Assembly (NCBI GenBank): GCA_014302835.1
Contig: CP060294.1
Coordinates: 1,302,001 to 1,366,000 of the forward strand
Length of the DNA: 64,000 nucleotides
Reading direction: 5' to 3'
Source of the DNA: Pedobacter sp. PAMC26386
Lineage (GTDB): Bacteria > Bacteroidota > Bacteroidia > Sphingobacteriales > Sphingobacteriaceae
The first letter of the stretch is position 1. Each line of letters begins with the position of its first letter. Below are positions 1 through 9,712 of this stretch, in pieces. The notes beneath the pieces are model-generated. The model had not been told where the DNA came from. It did no database searches and saw only the letters and a program-made list of their open reading frames with translations. Position numbers and translations under genes: made by a program.

Positions 1-1
1 C

Positions 2-370
2 CATACCCCGGCGGGGGCAACAATTACCGATATGATTAGTAACCTGGATGTGTTGCCTACTTTGGCAAAATGGACTGGTGCGCCCTTACCTGAAGGCCGT
101 ACATTGGATGGTCAGGCTATTGCTGATGTTTTATTACAAAAAGGGCCAAAACATCCGGCTCACCGTGAGATCTATATTGTTAACAATGGAATTTGTGAAG
201 CCGTCCGTAAAGACAACTGGAAATACAGGGAAATAAAGGAGGGGAAAACTGAATTATTTAACCTGTCTTATGATCCTGGAGAAAGAACAAATGTAAAGGA
301 TAGTCATCCTGAAATTGTGCGTGAATTGAAGGGGTTATTTGATAAATATCCTGGCAAAACTGAAAATTAA
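2..370 (+). CDS. Sulfatase, C-terminal fragment (cut by window edge)
   Basis: The frame is open from base 2, so the gene begins outside the window and only about 122 residues are seen. The segment around DMISNLDVLPTLAKWTG, followed by a Gly/Asp-rich stretch and NWKYREIKEG...ELFNLSYDPGERTN, is the usual C-terminal end of type I sulfatases (alkaline phosphatase superfamily), which remove sulfate esters from glycans in the periplasm. The formylglycine and most metal ligands lie upstream and cannot be checked. The Met at 32 is internal and not the start. A strong hairpin follows the stop. The family call is good; the substrate is unknown. Confidence 0.85.
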   Translation, partial: HTPAGATITDMISNLDVLPTLAKWTGAPLPEGRTLDGQAIADVLLQKGPKHPAHREIYIVNNGICEAVRKDNWKYREIKEGKTELFNLSYDPGERTNVKDSHPEIVRELKGLFDKYPGKTEN

Positions 371-378
371 TATGCTGA

Positions 379-419
379 AAAATAAACTGTCTGACCAATA
401 TGGCCAGACAGTTTATTTT
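379..419. terminator. Bidirectional intrinsic terminator between convergent genes
   Basis: A perfect 15-bp inverted repeat has arms at 379-393 and 405-419, an 11-base loop, A-rich bases on the left arm and T-rich bases on the right. It sits 8 bases after the sulfatase stop and about 55 bases after the end of the convergent beta-helix gene, so it can stop both. Confidence 0.85.
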
Positions 420-473
420 GTAGAATACCGCTGGGCTTGCCCCAGGGGTATTTATTGTCAATATGTCGCTGTG

Positions 474-1994
474 TCAATTGCCTGTTATGTGCTGATAAAA
501 GCCCATATCCGGTACCCCGGCAGGTAAAGAAGTACCATAATAATCAGCACCTCCGTTATTGGTTATAACTATACCAGCACTAAGACAAGGAGATGCAGGT
601 TGCAGATTAAAGTTTGTGGTTGCTCCGGAAGCAGCATTTAAAAATTTGGGATCTGAATATATATTTCCTGAAACCGTTCCTGCCGGGCCATTTGTTGTGG
701 TTACGGATTGTGGATAAAAACAATTATTATAAAAACGGCTGGAAGCATTAACAGTTGTTGATGCAAATTTACTTACTGTACCCGTGCAGTAAATTATATT
801 GTTAGAGAATTCGCCTTTAAAGCCGCCCTGGAAAAAGTATGACACATTAGCTGATATGTAAAAAGTGTTGTTATAAATTCGATTGTTGCTATTGGAACTG
901 GTATAGTTAAATAACCGCATATTGTTGCTTCCACTAGCTATATCATTTACACTTATATTGTACCGTACAATCACATTTGAAGTTGACGGCATAAACAGCA
1001 TAAAGCCCTTTTTGTTATCATGTGTATAGTTATACTCAAAAATATCTCCGTTTACGCCAAGGTCAGCATCAAAAGCTTGCCCATCATTTCCACCACCACC
1101 GGTAATGCCCGACACTTCATTGTGTGCCACTAAGGTACCCACGCTATTAGATGTCCACATACCTGCATAGTTGTAGTTATTCGTATTATAACATAAATTT
1201 CGGCCAATATTCCGGATAATAGCCGAATTAGTATTAGCTCCGTTTAGTACAATGCCGTCGCCATAAACATTCTCAATTAAATTACTATCTATGATGATAT
1301 GAGAACAGATTCCACCCGCATTCCTGATACCCTCCACCGTTACATTTTTCACATGGCAGCCTTTTATAAGTACTTCGCTGTTATTCCCCCCAACTATTAT
1401 TCCTCCAGTTCCTTTGTTAAATAGTGCAGTATTAGATTCAGTGGTATAGGAGTTGACGTCATGTACATAACAATCGAGAATTTGCACGTTGGAATAAGGG
1501 GTGGAGGTTGCCGACTTAAGATAAATGCCATATAATCTGGATGTGCCGCCCGCCAATTGTTGATTAGTCACCTCCAGATTTTTTATTTGCCAATAAGACT
1601 GACCTATCAGTTTAACTGCAGCAGTTGTATCAGCGCCTGAAGCGTTAATGATCGGTTTGTTTCCTGTCCCATATTTGTCAATAACAATAGCGTTTCCGGA
1701 ACTACCTGATCCTTTTGGTAAAAGCTGTCCTGCCCATGCTGCACCGGCTTTAAACAAGATCTGATCGCCGGGCGAAAAAGTTTGTGCATTCACTTTAGTG
1801 ATACTCTGCCAAGCTGTGGAGACACTTTGCCCATCGTTACTGTCATTACCGCTAGGGTCTATATAGTATGTTTTACCTATAGCGTGTGCTGCCTGGTCTA
1901 CAGTTTTGGGGATAGGAGCCCCGTTTATTGATTTTTTACAAGATAGAAAGGATGCGATTACCAGCAAGGGTAATAACTTGAATGTTTTTCTCAT
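474..1994 (-). CDS. Right-handed beta-helix repeat lipoprotein
   Basis: This 506-residue protein starts with a lipoprotein signal whose lipid-accepting Cys (C19) is followed by two Lys. Residues 40-100 contain the YYIDPSGNDSNDGQSVSTAW segment typical of the N-terminal cap of Bacteroidota parallel beta-helix proteins. The rest is Asn-rich and rung-like, with phrases such as NLEVTNQQ, VQILDCYVHDVN and HNEVSGITGGGGND, as in pectate-lyase-like and DUF1565 proteins. The likely role is a surface or periplasmic polysaccharide lyase or glycan-binding protein. No catalytic set can be named from sequence. It is convergent with a sulfatase, which fits glycan breakdown. Fold is well supported; activity is inferred. 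Confidence 0.8.
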   Translation of the reverse strand: MRKTFKLLPLLVIASFLSCKKSINGAPIPKTVDQAAHAIGKTYYIDPSGNDSNDGQSVSTAWQSITKVNAQTFSPGDQILFKAGAAWAGQLLPKGSGSSGNAIVIDKYGTGNKPIINASGADTTAAVKLIGQSYWQIKNLEVTNQQLAGGTSRLYGIYLKSATSTPYSNVQILDCYVHDVNSYTTESNTALFNKGTGGIIVGGNNSEVLIKGCHVKNVTVEGIRNAGGICSHIIIDSNLIENVYGDGIVLNGANTNSAIIRNIGRNLCYNTNNYNYAGMWTSNSVGTLVAHNEVSGITGGGGNDGQAFDADLGVNGDIFEYNYTHDNKKGFMLFMPSTSNVIVRYNISVNDIASGSNNMRLFNYTSSNSNNRIYNNTFYISANVSYFFQGGFKGEFSNNIIYCTGTVSKFASTTVNASSRFYNNCFYPQSVTTTNGPAGTVSGNIYSDPKFLNAASGATTNFNLQPASPCLSAGIVITNNGGADYYGTSLPAGVPDMGFYQHITGN

Positions 1995-2332
1995 TGGAAT
2001 ATATTTTGGTTAGATGTTTGGTTTACAGTGGTATTGCGTTGTCTTTAACAAAGTACGGTGGTTTGAAAATTGATCGGGGGATAAAATCCGGACTAAATAG
2101 GGGGAATATTGTAAATTAATCTCATTTCTCTTTCACCCTTTTTGACCGTTCGGTTGACTGTTATAGAAATAACCTTTAATAACTCTGATTGAAATGATAA
2201 CTAGTTCCAAGCTTGAATAAAGATCATATGGTGTTGAAGAATACCCTTTATTTAGATAAGGGTTTGGAAATTATCGCGTTAGCAGAGGAAACCGGGCATG
2301 TGCCGAAGGATTAAAAGCAATCTCTATTGGGG
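1995..2332. other. Gap without a recognised gene
   Basis: About 340 AT-rich bases lie between two minus-strand genes. The right part should hold nothing essential of the barrel gene; the left part should contain the promoter of the beta-helix gene. A 28-codon ORF (ATG at 2228, TAA at 2312-2314, plus strand) ends in LAEETGHVPKD and vaguely resembles the tail of Rpn/PD-(D/E)XK transposase-like proteins; I do not call it a gene. No repeat or RNA gene is seen. Confidence 0.4.
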
Positions 2333-3223
2333 TCAGAATTTAAATGCTGCTCCGATTTCAAAATTAAACAGCCTGGATTTATTGGATAAATTAGAAGTAA
2401 TACTTGCAGGTAATTTATTCTGGGCTATAGAATAGGTAGGGATGAAGGTGAAAATGAAATGATTTACTTTATATGTGATCGGAACAGAGAACTCATAATC
2501 CAGTAATTTAAATTTACTAAGATCTCTTTTTTGTGCATCGATAATTTTTTGTTCTGCAGCAGTCTTATTTGCATTTTTGAATTTCTTACCAACAAGGTAA
2601 GCATCATAAAAGTTTTGTGTACCTGCATTGAAAATAAACATCGGTGCAATGATAAGTACACCAGAACCACCAAATAAATCTTCTTTAATAAAATCATGGC
2701 TAAGACCTGCACTTAAGAAGATGTCATTCCCAAATCCTCTTTTATTAAAAGCATAGTCCAAACTTACCGATGGCGTAATAATATCAGCAATATCATAGTC
2801 TAAACTGATGTTAGCTGTTGCACTTTGTGAGGAAGCAATCTGGGTACTGTTGCTGCTGTAAAATAGCTTTGTAAAAGAGAAACCCAGATCCAGATTATCC
2901 GTCATGCTCAGGATATAACCCGCGGCAAGATCACCGCCATTAATTTTTTTAGTTTTGGTATTGGGAAGATAATCAATGCTGCCGGAGATATAGATCCCTG
3001 AAGCAAAAACATATTTCATATTAGGACTGATCACTGCGGTTTGGGCTGTGTCTGAACGGCCCATAAATACGCTGTTATTGAGGTAGTTAATTCCGATCTT
3101 CAAAAGTGGAGCACCGTCTTCTTTTCTATTGTCTTTTTCAAGAGCTGGCGTCTGCCCAAAAACAGTAGAAATACATAAAGTTAGTATAAAAGTGGAAAGT
3201 GATTTGTAAATATATCTACTCAT
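2333..3223 (-). CDS. Outer membrane beta-barrel protein, function unknown
   Basis: A 296-residue protein with a cleavable signal peptide ending near VFGQ (residues 23-24). The mature part alternates polar and hydrophobic residues in strands (for example YVFASGIYISGSIDYL and FSVPITYKVNHFIFTFIP) and ends with FEIGAAFKF, the aromatic C-terminal end expected of a BAM-inserted barrel. There is no TonB box or plug, so it is a small passive barrel rather than a receptor. Its neighbours run in the same direction but with gaps of 70 bases or more. I do not recognise a named family; a porin-like or structural role is only a guess. Confidence 0.65.
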   Translation of the reverse strand: MSRYIYKSLSTFILTLCISTVFGQTPALEKDNRKEDGAPLLKIGINYLNNSVFMGRSDTAQTAVISPNMKYVFASGIYISGSIDYLPNTKTKKINGGDLAAGYILSMTDNLDLGFSFTKLFYSSNSTQIASSQSATANISLDYDIADIITPSVSLDYAFNKRGFGNDIFLSAGLSHDFIKEDLFGGSGVLIIAPMFIFNAGTQNFYDAYLVGKKFKNANKTAAEQKIIDAQKRDLSKFKLLDYEFSVPITYKVNHFIFTFIPTYSIAQNKLPASITSNLSNKSRLFNFEIGAAFKF

Positions 3224-3293
3224 AAAATATGATTAACAACCCTACTAAAAGGTAAGTATACAATGATATAGTTTAATTTTTTTAAAGCAATAA

Positions 3294-4487
3294 TTATTTT
3301 GCTTCTTTTATCAATTGTTCCCCATACTTCTTCAAAATATTCAGAACTTTAGTTCTGTCTTCTAAATAAAGATTACAAATGAAAACTATGCCAATAGCAT
3401 GATTAAACTGGATGTTGGAGCTAACGCCCGGATCATCACCGTCATGACCAATATAACCATCTGTATAAATATTCCAGAATATCCCTTTGTTTCGTGTGCG
3501 AAGACTCATATTCTCTGGTAAATTGGATGGAGTGAAAACAGGCTTTAACATTATCTTGCCAGATTGTTGGGAAAGTATATGCGGATTTCCATTTAGGGTA
3601 TGCATCATTTCTAAAACATATTTACTCAAGTCTAATGCAGACGTTCTTAATCCTCCGTCTGGATAAGTCGTGATAGAATAATATGGAAAAGCCATTTGTT
3701 TATTGAGATAGGGAATTGAATGCTGTTTTAAATTCTTTTCTGTTAAAAACCAGTCAGAGTTATTCATCTTTAATGGTTTTAATGTATACTTCTCCGAGAA
3801 TCTGGCAAATGACATACCAGATTTAATCTCAATTAGATAAGCAGCAAGTGCACTACCAATATTACTGTAACTTGCTCTTTTTCCGGGTTTGCTGTTAGAG
3901 AAATTCTTGTTGTTGTATAAACGACCATCCGTACTTAGATAAGCCTTAAGAAAGCTGCTTAGTGTGGTGTCTGATAAATCCGAAGTATAACCATGTTCTT
4001 TCATGACAGCGGCAACCGTTCTATTTAAGTTGTTTGATTTTCTAAACCGGACAGACCTGGTGTAAATTTCCTGGTTATCAATAATTCCAGAAACATGCGT
4101 AGTCAGATCTTTAACACGGATAACTTCATTTGGAAAATATGGATTTATCACTTTAAAAGGTAGAATCTCATTGATATCTGTCTCTAGTGTGAAATATTTT
4201 AATTCAATAGCTTTCATAAGTGCTACTGCTACAAATGTTTTGCTTACTGAGCCAATGTTTTGAATAGTTTGCGGTGTAAATGGTTTTTTATTTTCAAAAT
4301 CTGCATAGCCGAAACCATGCTGATAGACAATTTTGTTTCTGTCAGAAATCACAACAACGAGTCCTGGTATTTCCGTCTCGTTTTGATATTTGCCAATAGC
4401 AGTGGTGAGAGAGTCCGCATAGTTCTGTGCTTGAACGATATTGGCGAATAAGATCGCAAAAAGAAGAAGAGTATGCTCGATTTTCAT
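3294..4487 (-). CDS. Exported serine hydrolase, beta-lactamase class C / penicillin-binding family
   Basis: A 397-residue protein with a signal peptide (residues 1-20, ending VQAQ). The active-site tetrad S80-V-S-K83 in QNIGSVSKTF supplies the nucleophile and general base. A Tyr-Ser-Asn motif occurs in the ASYSNIGSALAAYLIE segment, and the third box appears as HDGDDPG near residue 348. This order and spacing is that of the S12 family (AmpC, EstB, D-Ala-D-Ala carboxypeptidase). Many members are esterases or peptidases, not antibiotic-degrading enzymes, and the sequence does not decide which. It is transcribed alone, away from the SusC gene. The fold and catalytic class are secure. Confidence 0.85.
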   Translation of the reverse strand: MKIEHTLLLFAILFANIVQAQNYADSLTTAIGKYQNETEIPGLVVVISDRNKIVYQHGFGYADFENKKPFTPQTIQNIGSVSKTFVAVALMKAIELKYFTLETDINEILPFKVINPYFPNEVIRVKDLTTHVSGIIDNQEIYTRSVRFRKSNNLNRTVAAVMKEHGYTSDLSDTTLSSFLKAYLSTDGRLYNNKNFSNSKPGKRASYSNIGSALAAYLIEIKSGMSFARFSEKYTLKPLKMNNSDWFLTEKNLKQHSIPYLNKQMAFPYYSITTYPDGGLRTSALDLSKYVLEMMHTLNGNPHILSQQSGKIMLKPVFTPSNLPENMSLRTRNKGIFWNIYTDGYIGHDGDDPGVSSNIQFNHAIGIVFICNLYLEDRTKVLNILKKYGEQLIKEAK

Positions 4488-4615
4488 TATGATTACGTTT
4501 TGTAATAGTACAAAAAATATTTTAATTTATAATGGTAATTTGTTAAGCGGCTGGCCTAATGTCCGACAATATGGCTTAATAATTAGCAAAGATCAGCTAA
4601 TAATGATCCTAAGCA

Positions 4616-4635
4616 TTCCTATAACTTTATAGGAA
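4616..4635. promoter_or_regulatory. Perfect palindrome upstream of susC
   Basis: TTCCTATAA-CT-TTATAGGAA is a perfect 9-bp inverted repeat with a 2-bp centre, about 110 bases before the SusC start. It overlaps a weak -7-like box (TAACTTTA, 4622-4629). An operator for the uptake locus is possible; there is no direct evidence. Confidence 0.35.
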
Positions 4636-4745
4636 CAGCATGATGTTTTTTTATTTAAAACCTATTTCTTCTCAAATTACTAATCCATAACTCTCTCGTA
4701 GTGAATAAGTAATAAAAGGAAATCAATAGCAGCTAACCTAACCAA

Positions 4746-7700
4746 ATGAATCCTATGACTATGACCAGGTTTTTCACCTTGAAGCCTAATGGCTTGGCTT
4801 TGCGCCAAAAAATCATTTGCCTTTCAGTAATTCTATGCGTGGCAACAACCATGCAGCTAAGTGCAAAAAATCTAAAAGAAGCTTTTAATTATTCGCTTAA
4901 CCTTTCCATTGATGTTAGGGGTAAAGTGTTGGATGAAAAGGGGATTGGGATACCTGGAGCAAGTATTAAGATAAAGAATACTGCAAAGACAGCAATAACT
5001 GATAATGATGGGAATTTTAGCATCAAAGGATTGACTGATGATGCAATTTTGATTATTTCTTATGTGGGCTACGTTACTCAGGAGCTCAAGATCAATTCTG
5101 GAAATATGCTGATCAAACTAGCACCGCAGCTTCAGGATTTAAATGAGGTAGTGGTGGTAGGGTATGGAACGGTTAAAAGATCGGATTTAACGGGTGCCGT
5201 AGGTACGGTAAAAGCGGAAACCCTGCAAGAGCGTCCTGCGTCTTCTTTAAATCAGAGTTTGTCTGGCCGTGTATCAGGAGTAAATGTCTCTTCTAATTCA
5301 GGCAGACCAGGTGGCAGGGCTAATATTCGTATCCGGGGAGTAAGTTCTTTAAGTGTTTCCAATAATCCTTTGTATGTAATAGACGGAGTGATACTGAATC
5401 CTGTAGACTTGCGAAATGGCAGTACCCCGATTGATTATATCAATCCCAATGATATTGCCTCTATCGAGGTGTTAAAAGATGCATCCTCAACGGCAATTTA
5501 TGGTGCCCGTGGTGCTAACGGCGTAATCATGGTGACCACGAAACGCGGAACTCCGGCTGGTGGAACCGTAACCTATGATGCCGATTTCAGTATAGGTGTA
5601 TTACCTAGAAAATTGGAGGTATTGAATTCAAAAGAATTTTTAGCGGTGGAGGATCTGGCTTATGCGAATGCTAAAAAATATGACCCTATCGGGTGGGCAA
5701 CCGGTAAAAAATATACTGATCCTAAAACGAAACGTAATAACCCTAAATTATTCGATGCACAGGGGAATCCTTTATATGATACAGACTGGCAGGATGAGTC
5801 ATTTCAAAAAGCTTTAACGCAAAATCATCAGCTTGGATTTACAGATGGCACTGAAAAAAGCAGCTTTGGTGCTTTTTTAAACTATCGTAATCAGGAAGGG
5901 TTGGCACGTGGTTCATGGCAAAAAAGATTCTCGGGTCGTTTTGTGTTTGATAGCCAGATTAAGAGCTGGTTAAAAGTGGGAGGTACGCTGGGCTATACTG
6001 ATCAGAATGAAAAACAAGTTGATCAGCTCGACGGTAGTGGGATAACGATGATGCGCCAGGTTTTGGAAGCCTTACCAATTATACCTGTAAAATATGCCGA
6101 TGGAACCTGGGCAAGCAACAGAGATTATCCGGGAATGGAAGGAGGAGACAACCCTTTACGTGTCGCTGCTGACCGTTTATCCATTTTGAAAACCCAAACC
6201 TTGCTAGGTAATATGTATGCCAATATTCACCTGGCTCCCGGACTGGAATTCAAGTCAACGATTGGGGTCAATATCATCAACCAAAGAGAAGATTATTTTG
6301 CTGCTAAAGGGATGCAGTACATTTCAGACAATGGAAATGCCAGTATAAATAACAATAGATACAACTCATGGCAGTTTGAGAACTACCTGACTTATAATAA
6401 GCAGTTTGCAAAAATACATGCCTTGAGTGTGATGACTGGTCTATCCTGGCAGCACCTTGATCGTTTTGAAAATCAGGCAAACACTCAGGGCTTCACAGAT
6501 TCCTATTTTTTATACTACAATCTTGGTGCAGGATCCAGCCCTCAGGCGCCTTCATCATTAGGACAAGCAAATGGGCTGAATTCCTACTTTGCCCGTATCA
6601 ATTATAGTTTGCTTAATAAGTATTTAGTAACCTTTACAGGTCGTGCTGATGGTTCTTCAAAATTTGGAAGTGATAAGCAATTTGCCTTCTTTCCTTCAGC
6701 AGCACTTGCCTGGAAGGTCACAGAAGAAGATTTCATGAAAAATATACCTGCTATTTCAAATTTAAAGGTCCGCGCGAGTTATGGGGCGACTGGTAATTCT
6801 GAAATTCCACCTTATAGGGCACTTGCAGGTATGGGTACTTATAATTCGATTTTTAATGGGGTACGAGAGATTGGCAATGGTATCAACCGGATGGCGAATC
6901 CTACTTTACAATGGGAAAAGACGAAACAAATAGATTTCGGCCTGGAGTTGGGTTTATTATCCAACAGGCTAAATTTTGAACTGGATTTGTATCGTAGAAA
7001 AGTAAATGGCATGTTACTGGATGCTCCTTTACCTTACAGCAGTGGATATGGCAGTATTTTCTCCAATGTGGGAAGTATGGAGAATAAGGGGTTTGAATTC
7101 AGCATCAATTCTACCAATATCAAAACTGATGATTTTACCTGGAGTACCACATTTAATATTTCTGTGAATAAGAATAAGGTACTTGCTTTAGCTAGTGGTG
7201 ATATATTTTCTGGTAACGGAGTTATCAGGGTAGGTGAGCCGGTTGGTTCTTTCTTTGGAAGGGTAAACCTTGGAACATGGGGCAGCAATGAAGCTGAAGA
7301 AGCAAAGAAATATAATATGTTACCAGGTGACATCAAGTATAAGGACTTAAATAATGATGGTAGAATAAATGATTTAGACCGGACGATTATTGGAAAAGGA
7401 ATACCCGATGGTTATGGCACATTTCTCAACACTTTTCAATATAAAGCCTGGTCGCTGACAGTGGATCTGCAATATATGTATGGTAATGATGTACTGGACC
7501 GGAGTATCCACTCGGCAGAAGACAGGCAGGGTATTGCCAATAGTTACAAAACGGTATTGAACGCCTGGACGGAAACTAATCAAAATACATCTATTGCTCA
7601 GATTAGGCCAATTAATGCTTATTATACGACTAATAATGATAGTCATAAGGTAACAGACGGATCGTTTATCCGCGGACGTAATTTGCTGCTTGCTTATACA

Positions 7701-7901
7701 TTCCCTTCTAAAACTGTTTCTGCCTTAAAACTAAACCGTTTGAGGGTATATGGTTCCGTTCAGAACTTTTTCTTAATGACTAAATATAAGGGCTATGATC
7801 CTGAGGTTTCCAACTCAGGTGCTCCCTTTGACCAGGGGCTGGCCTTGTATGACTATCCGAAGCCAAGGATATTTATGGTTGGGATTAATGTTGGGTTATA
7901 A
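4746..7901 (+). CDS. SusC/RagA-type TonB-linked outer membrane transporter
   Basis: A 1051-residue protein, normal length for SusC. After a signal region (about residues 20-42) comes a carboxypeptidase-regulatory-like domain (about 54-135; VRGKVLDEKGIGIPGASIKIK, then ILIISYVGYVTQE). The link segment LNEVVVVGYGTVKRSDLTGAV is the SusC signature, followed by a plug with GRVSGVNV, IRIRGVSSL and PLYVIDGV, and a beta barrel ending in GINVGL. It imports oligosaccharides or peptides with energy from TonB-ExbB-ExbD, using the SusD lipoprotein as a lid. The susD gene follows 51 bases later. Substrate is not shown by sequence; the phosphoesterase downstream hints at a phosphorylated ligand. Confidence 0.95.
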   Translation: MNPMTMTRFFTLKPNGLALRQKIICLSVILCVATTMQLSAKNLKEAFNYSLNLSIDVRGKVLDEKGIGIPGASIKIKNTAKTAITDNDGNFSIKGLTDDAILIISYVGYVTQELKINSGNMLIKLAPQLQDLNEVVVVGYGTVKRSDLTGAVGTVKAETLQERPASSLNQSLSGRVSGVNVSSNSGRPGGRANIRIRGVSSLSVSNNPLYVIDGVILNPVDLRNGSTPIDYINPNDIASIEVLKDASSTAIYGARGANGVIMVTTKRGTPAGGTVTYDADFSIGVLPRKLEVLNSKEFLAVEDLAYANAKKYDPIGWATGKKYTDPKTKRNNPKLFDAQGNPLYDTDWQDESFQKALTQNHQLGFTDGTEKSSFGAFLNYRNQEGLARGSWQKRFSGRFVFDSQIKSWLKVGGTLGYTDQNEKQVDQLDGSGITMMRQVLEALPIIPVKYADGTWASNRDYPGMEGGDNPLRVAADRLSILKTQTLLGNMYANIHLAPGLEFKSTIGVNIINQREDYFAAKGMQYISDNGNASINNNRYNSWQFENYLTYNKQFAKIHALSVMTGLSWQHLDRFENQANTQGFTDSYFLYYNLGAGSSPQAPSSLGQANGLNSYFARINYSLLNKYLVTFTGRADGSSKFGSDKQFAFFPSAALAWKVTEEDFMKNIPAISNLKVRASYGATGNSEIPPYRALAGMGTYNSIFNGVREIGNGINRMANPTLQWEKTKQIDFGLELGLLSNRLNFELDLYRRKVNGMLLDAPLPYSSGYGSIFSNVGSMENKGFEFSINSTNIKTDDFTWSTTFNISVNKNKVLALASGDIFSGNGVIRVGEPVGSFFGRVNLGTWGSNEAEEAKKYNMLPGDIKYKDLNNDGRINDLDRTIIGKGIPDGYGTFLNTFQYKAWSLTVDLQYMYGNDVLDRSIHSAEDRQGIANSYKTVLNAWTETNQNTSIAQIRPINAYYTTNNDSHKVTDGSFIRGRNLLLAYTFPSKTVSALKLNRLRVYGSVQNFFLMTKYKGYDPEVSNSGAPFDQGLALYDYPKPRIFMVGINVGL

Positions 7902-7952
7902 GTTATTGGTTGAAAATTTAAGAAGTCATCACCATTAGAAAAATATAAACAG

Positions 7953-9455
7953 ATGAAAACAATAATCAAAAAATATGGATTCCTGGCACTAATAGCCGGT
8001 ATATTAGGGTTCACAGGCTGTAAAAAGTTCCTGGATGAATCAGATCCTAGCAACTTTACCGTAGAAAATTACTTTACTAAACCTGAACATGCCAGAAGTT
8101 CTGTCAATGCAATTTATGCGAGTTTGCGTGATCCAATGTCAAGTGGTTTTGGTGGCGGAGCCTGGACAATGACCGAATTTGCTACCGGACAAGCAGCCAC
8201 AGATCTAGGGCAGGCAGTTAATAGTTATTTCATAAAGGATCTGCAAAATACTGCTGATAACAGTTATGGGCTAAGTTACTGGCAAAGTTATTACAGAGGC
8301 ATTGGTAACGCCAATCTTTCCATCGCGAAGATTCCGGGGATTACAATGGATGCATCAGAAGCTAAGAGGTTGTTGGGAGAAGCTCGCTTTTTGAGGGCCT
8401 GGTATTACTTTAACTTAGTTCAAATGTTCGGTAATATTCCCTTGATCACCGAGCCAATTGATCTGAAATCAGAACAGTTGAGACCAAAACAAGCGGCTCC
8501 GGAGGATGTTTATCAATTGATTGTGGGAGACTTAAAGACAGCAGAGGTAGCAGGATTGCCTTGGGTTGATGTTACCGGAAGGATAAGCTTGGGAGCGGTA
8601 AAATCATTGCTTGCAAAAGTGTATTTGACTATGGCTGGCTTTCCTTTACAAAAGGGGGCTGCGTATTTTGATCTGGCTGCTAAGAAAGCGGAAGAAGTAA
8701 TTGACTCCAGGCAATTTAAGTTGTTTGATACTTATGGCGATCTGCACAATCCAGCGAAGAAAAATGTGGACGAGAATATTTTTATGATCCAGTATAAGAC
8801 ACAGATCATCCCAGCAAACTGGCAGGAACTGATTATCCCTTATAACAAAAATATTTCCGCATATTCTTCAGAAACAGGAGGTATTTATGCTACGGCCGAC
8901 TTTGTGAAATCATATGACCCGGCCGATTTACGGGCAAAAGAGGGGCAGTTCTTTTTTACTAAATTTACGAACCAGGACAATAGGAGTCTGGAGGTAGATT
9001 TGGGCGGATATTTTCTTTATAAGCTTTTTGATGTGGTTGCACATACCAGTACGGCTAATAGCGACCTCAACTGGTCACTGATTCGCTATGCGGATGTGTT
9101 ATTGATTTATGCCGAAGCTTCTAACGAGGTGAATGGGCCTGCTGCAAAAGCGTATGACGCGATTAATCTAATCAGAAAAAGGGCGAAATTGCCAGAACTT
9201 TCGGGCCTGTCTAATAGTCAATTTCAGGAAGCTGTCTGGCGTGAACGCTGGTATGAACTCTGTTTTGAAAATGTTACCTGGTTCGACATGGTACGCCTTC
9301 GGAAAGCATTTAATGTGAGTACTAAAGGATTTGATAATTATGTAGGGCATAAGTTTTCTTATGGGCCAGTTTTGGGTGAAAGAGAGCTGTTGTTTCCGAT
9401 CCCGAGCAGAGAGCTGAGAAATAATACGAATCTGGTTCCAACGAAAGGGTATTAA
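7953..9455 (+). CDS. SusD/RagB surface nutrient-binding lipoprotein
   Basis: A 500-residue lipoprotein with the Cys at residue 23 in GFTGCKKFLDESDP, a typical SusD opening. The N-terminal TPR-like helices contain LLGEARFLRAWYYFNLVQMFGNIPL, the hallmark of the family, and the C-terminal part has LIRYADVLLIYAEA and the ERWYELCFENVTWFDMVRLR segment. It ends with LFPIPSRELRNNTNLV, also family-typical. It sits on the cell surface, closes over the SusC barrel and binds the ligand. It is in one operon with the SusC gene just upstream. The identity is certain; the ligand is not. Confidence 0.95.
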   Translation: MKTIIKKYGFLALIAGILGFTGCKKFLDESDPSNFTVENYFTKPEHARSSVNAIYASLRDPMSSGFGGGAWTMTEFATGQAATDLGQAVNSYFIKDLQNTADNSYGLSYWQSYYRGIGNANLSIAKIPGITMDASEAKRLLGEARFLRAWYYFNLVQMFGNIPLITEPIDLKSEQLRPKQAAPEDVYQLIVGDLKTAEVAGLPWVDVTGRISLGAVKSLLAKVYLTMAGFPLQKGAAYFDLAAKKAEEVIDSRQFKLFDTYGDLHNPAKKNVDENIFMIQYKTQIIPANWQELIIPYNKNISAYSSETGGIYATADFVKSYDPADLRAKEGQFFFTKFTNQDNRSLEVDLGGYFLYKLFDVVAHTSTANSDLNWSLIRYADVLLIYAEASNEVNGPAAKAYDAINLIRKRAKLPELSGLSNSQFQEAVWRERWYELCFENVTWFDMVRLRKAFNVSTKGFDNYVGHKFSYGPVLGERELLFPIPSRELRNNTNLVPTKGY

Positions 9456-9465
9456 TCAAAAATCG

Positions 9466-9491
9466 CCCCTGTAAACATATGGTTTACGGGG
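9466..9491 (+). terminator. Hairpin after susD, possible terminator
   Basis: An inverted repeat of about 10 bp (CCCCTGTAAAC / GTTTACGGGG, one bulged T) has arms at 9466-9476 and 9482-9491, 10 bases after the SusD stop. No T-run follows, so it could instead protect the 3' end of the mRNA. Confidence 0.45.
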
Positions 9492-9712
9492 GATCCATTC
9501 CGGTAGCTTATTTACTATCCTGGTTGAAAAATATGGGTTTGATTTCCACTCATTCTTGCAGGGACTTTAGCTAAAAAAAATAATAAAAAAGGTGAGATAA
9601 TTAATATCAAACAAACGATTGCGTAATCAAATAGCTTGCAATGATTAATATTTATCTTTAAAATCGTTATACATATGGTTTAATTGGCCGGATAAATAAA
9701 CAATCAACTCTA

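Noticed and set aside
2228..2314. 28-codon ORF ending in LAEETGHVPKD
   Set aside because: Resembles the tail of Rpn-like transposase proteins only faintly; too short and without a ribosome binding site to call a gene.
3294..4487. Antibiotic-inactivating beta-lactamase
   Set aside because: The S12 motifs do not separate a true AmpC from esterases and peptidases, and no AmpR-type regulator is adjacent, so only the family is claimed.
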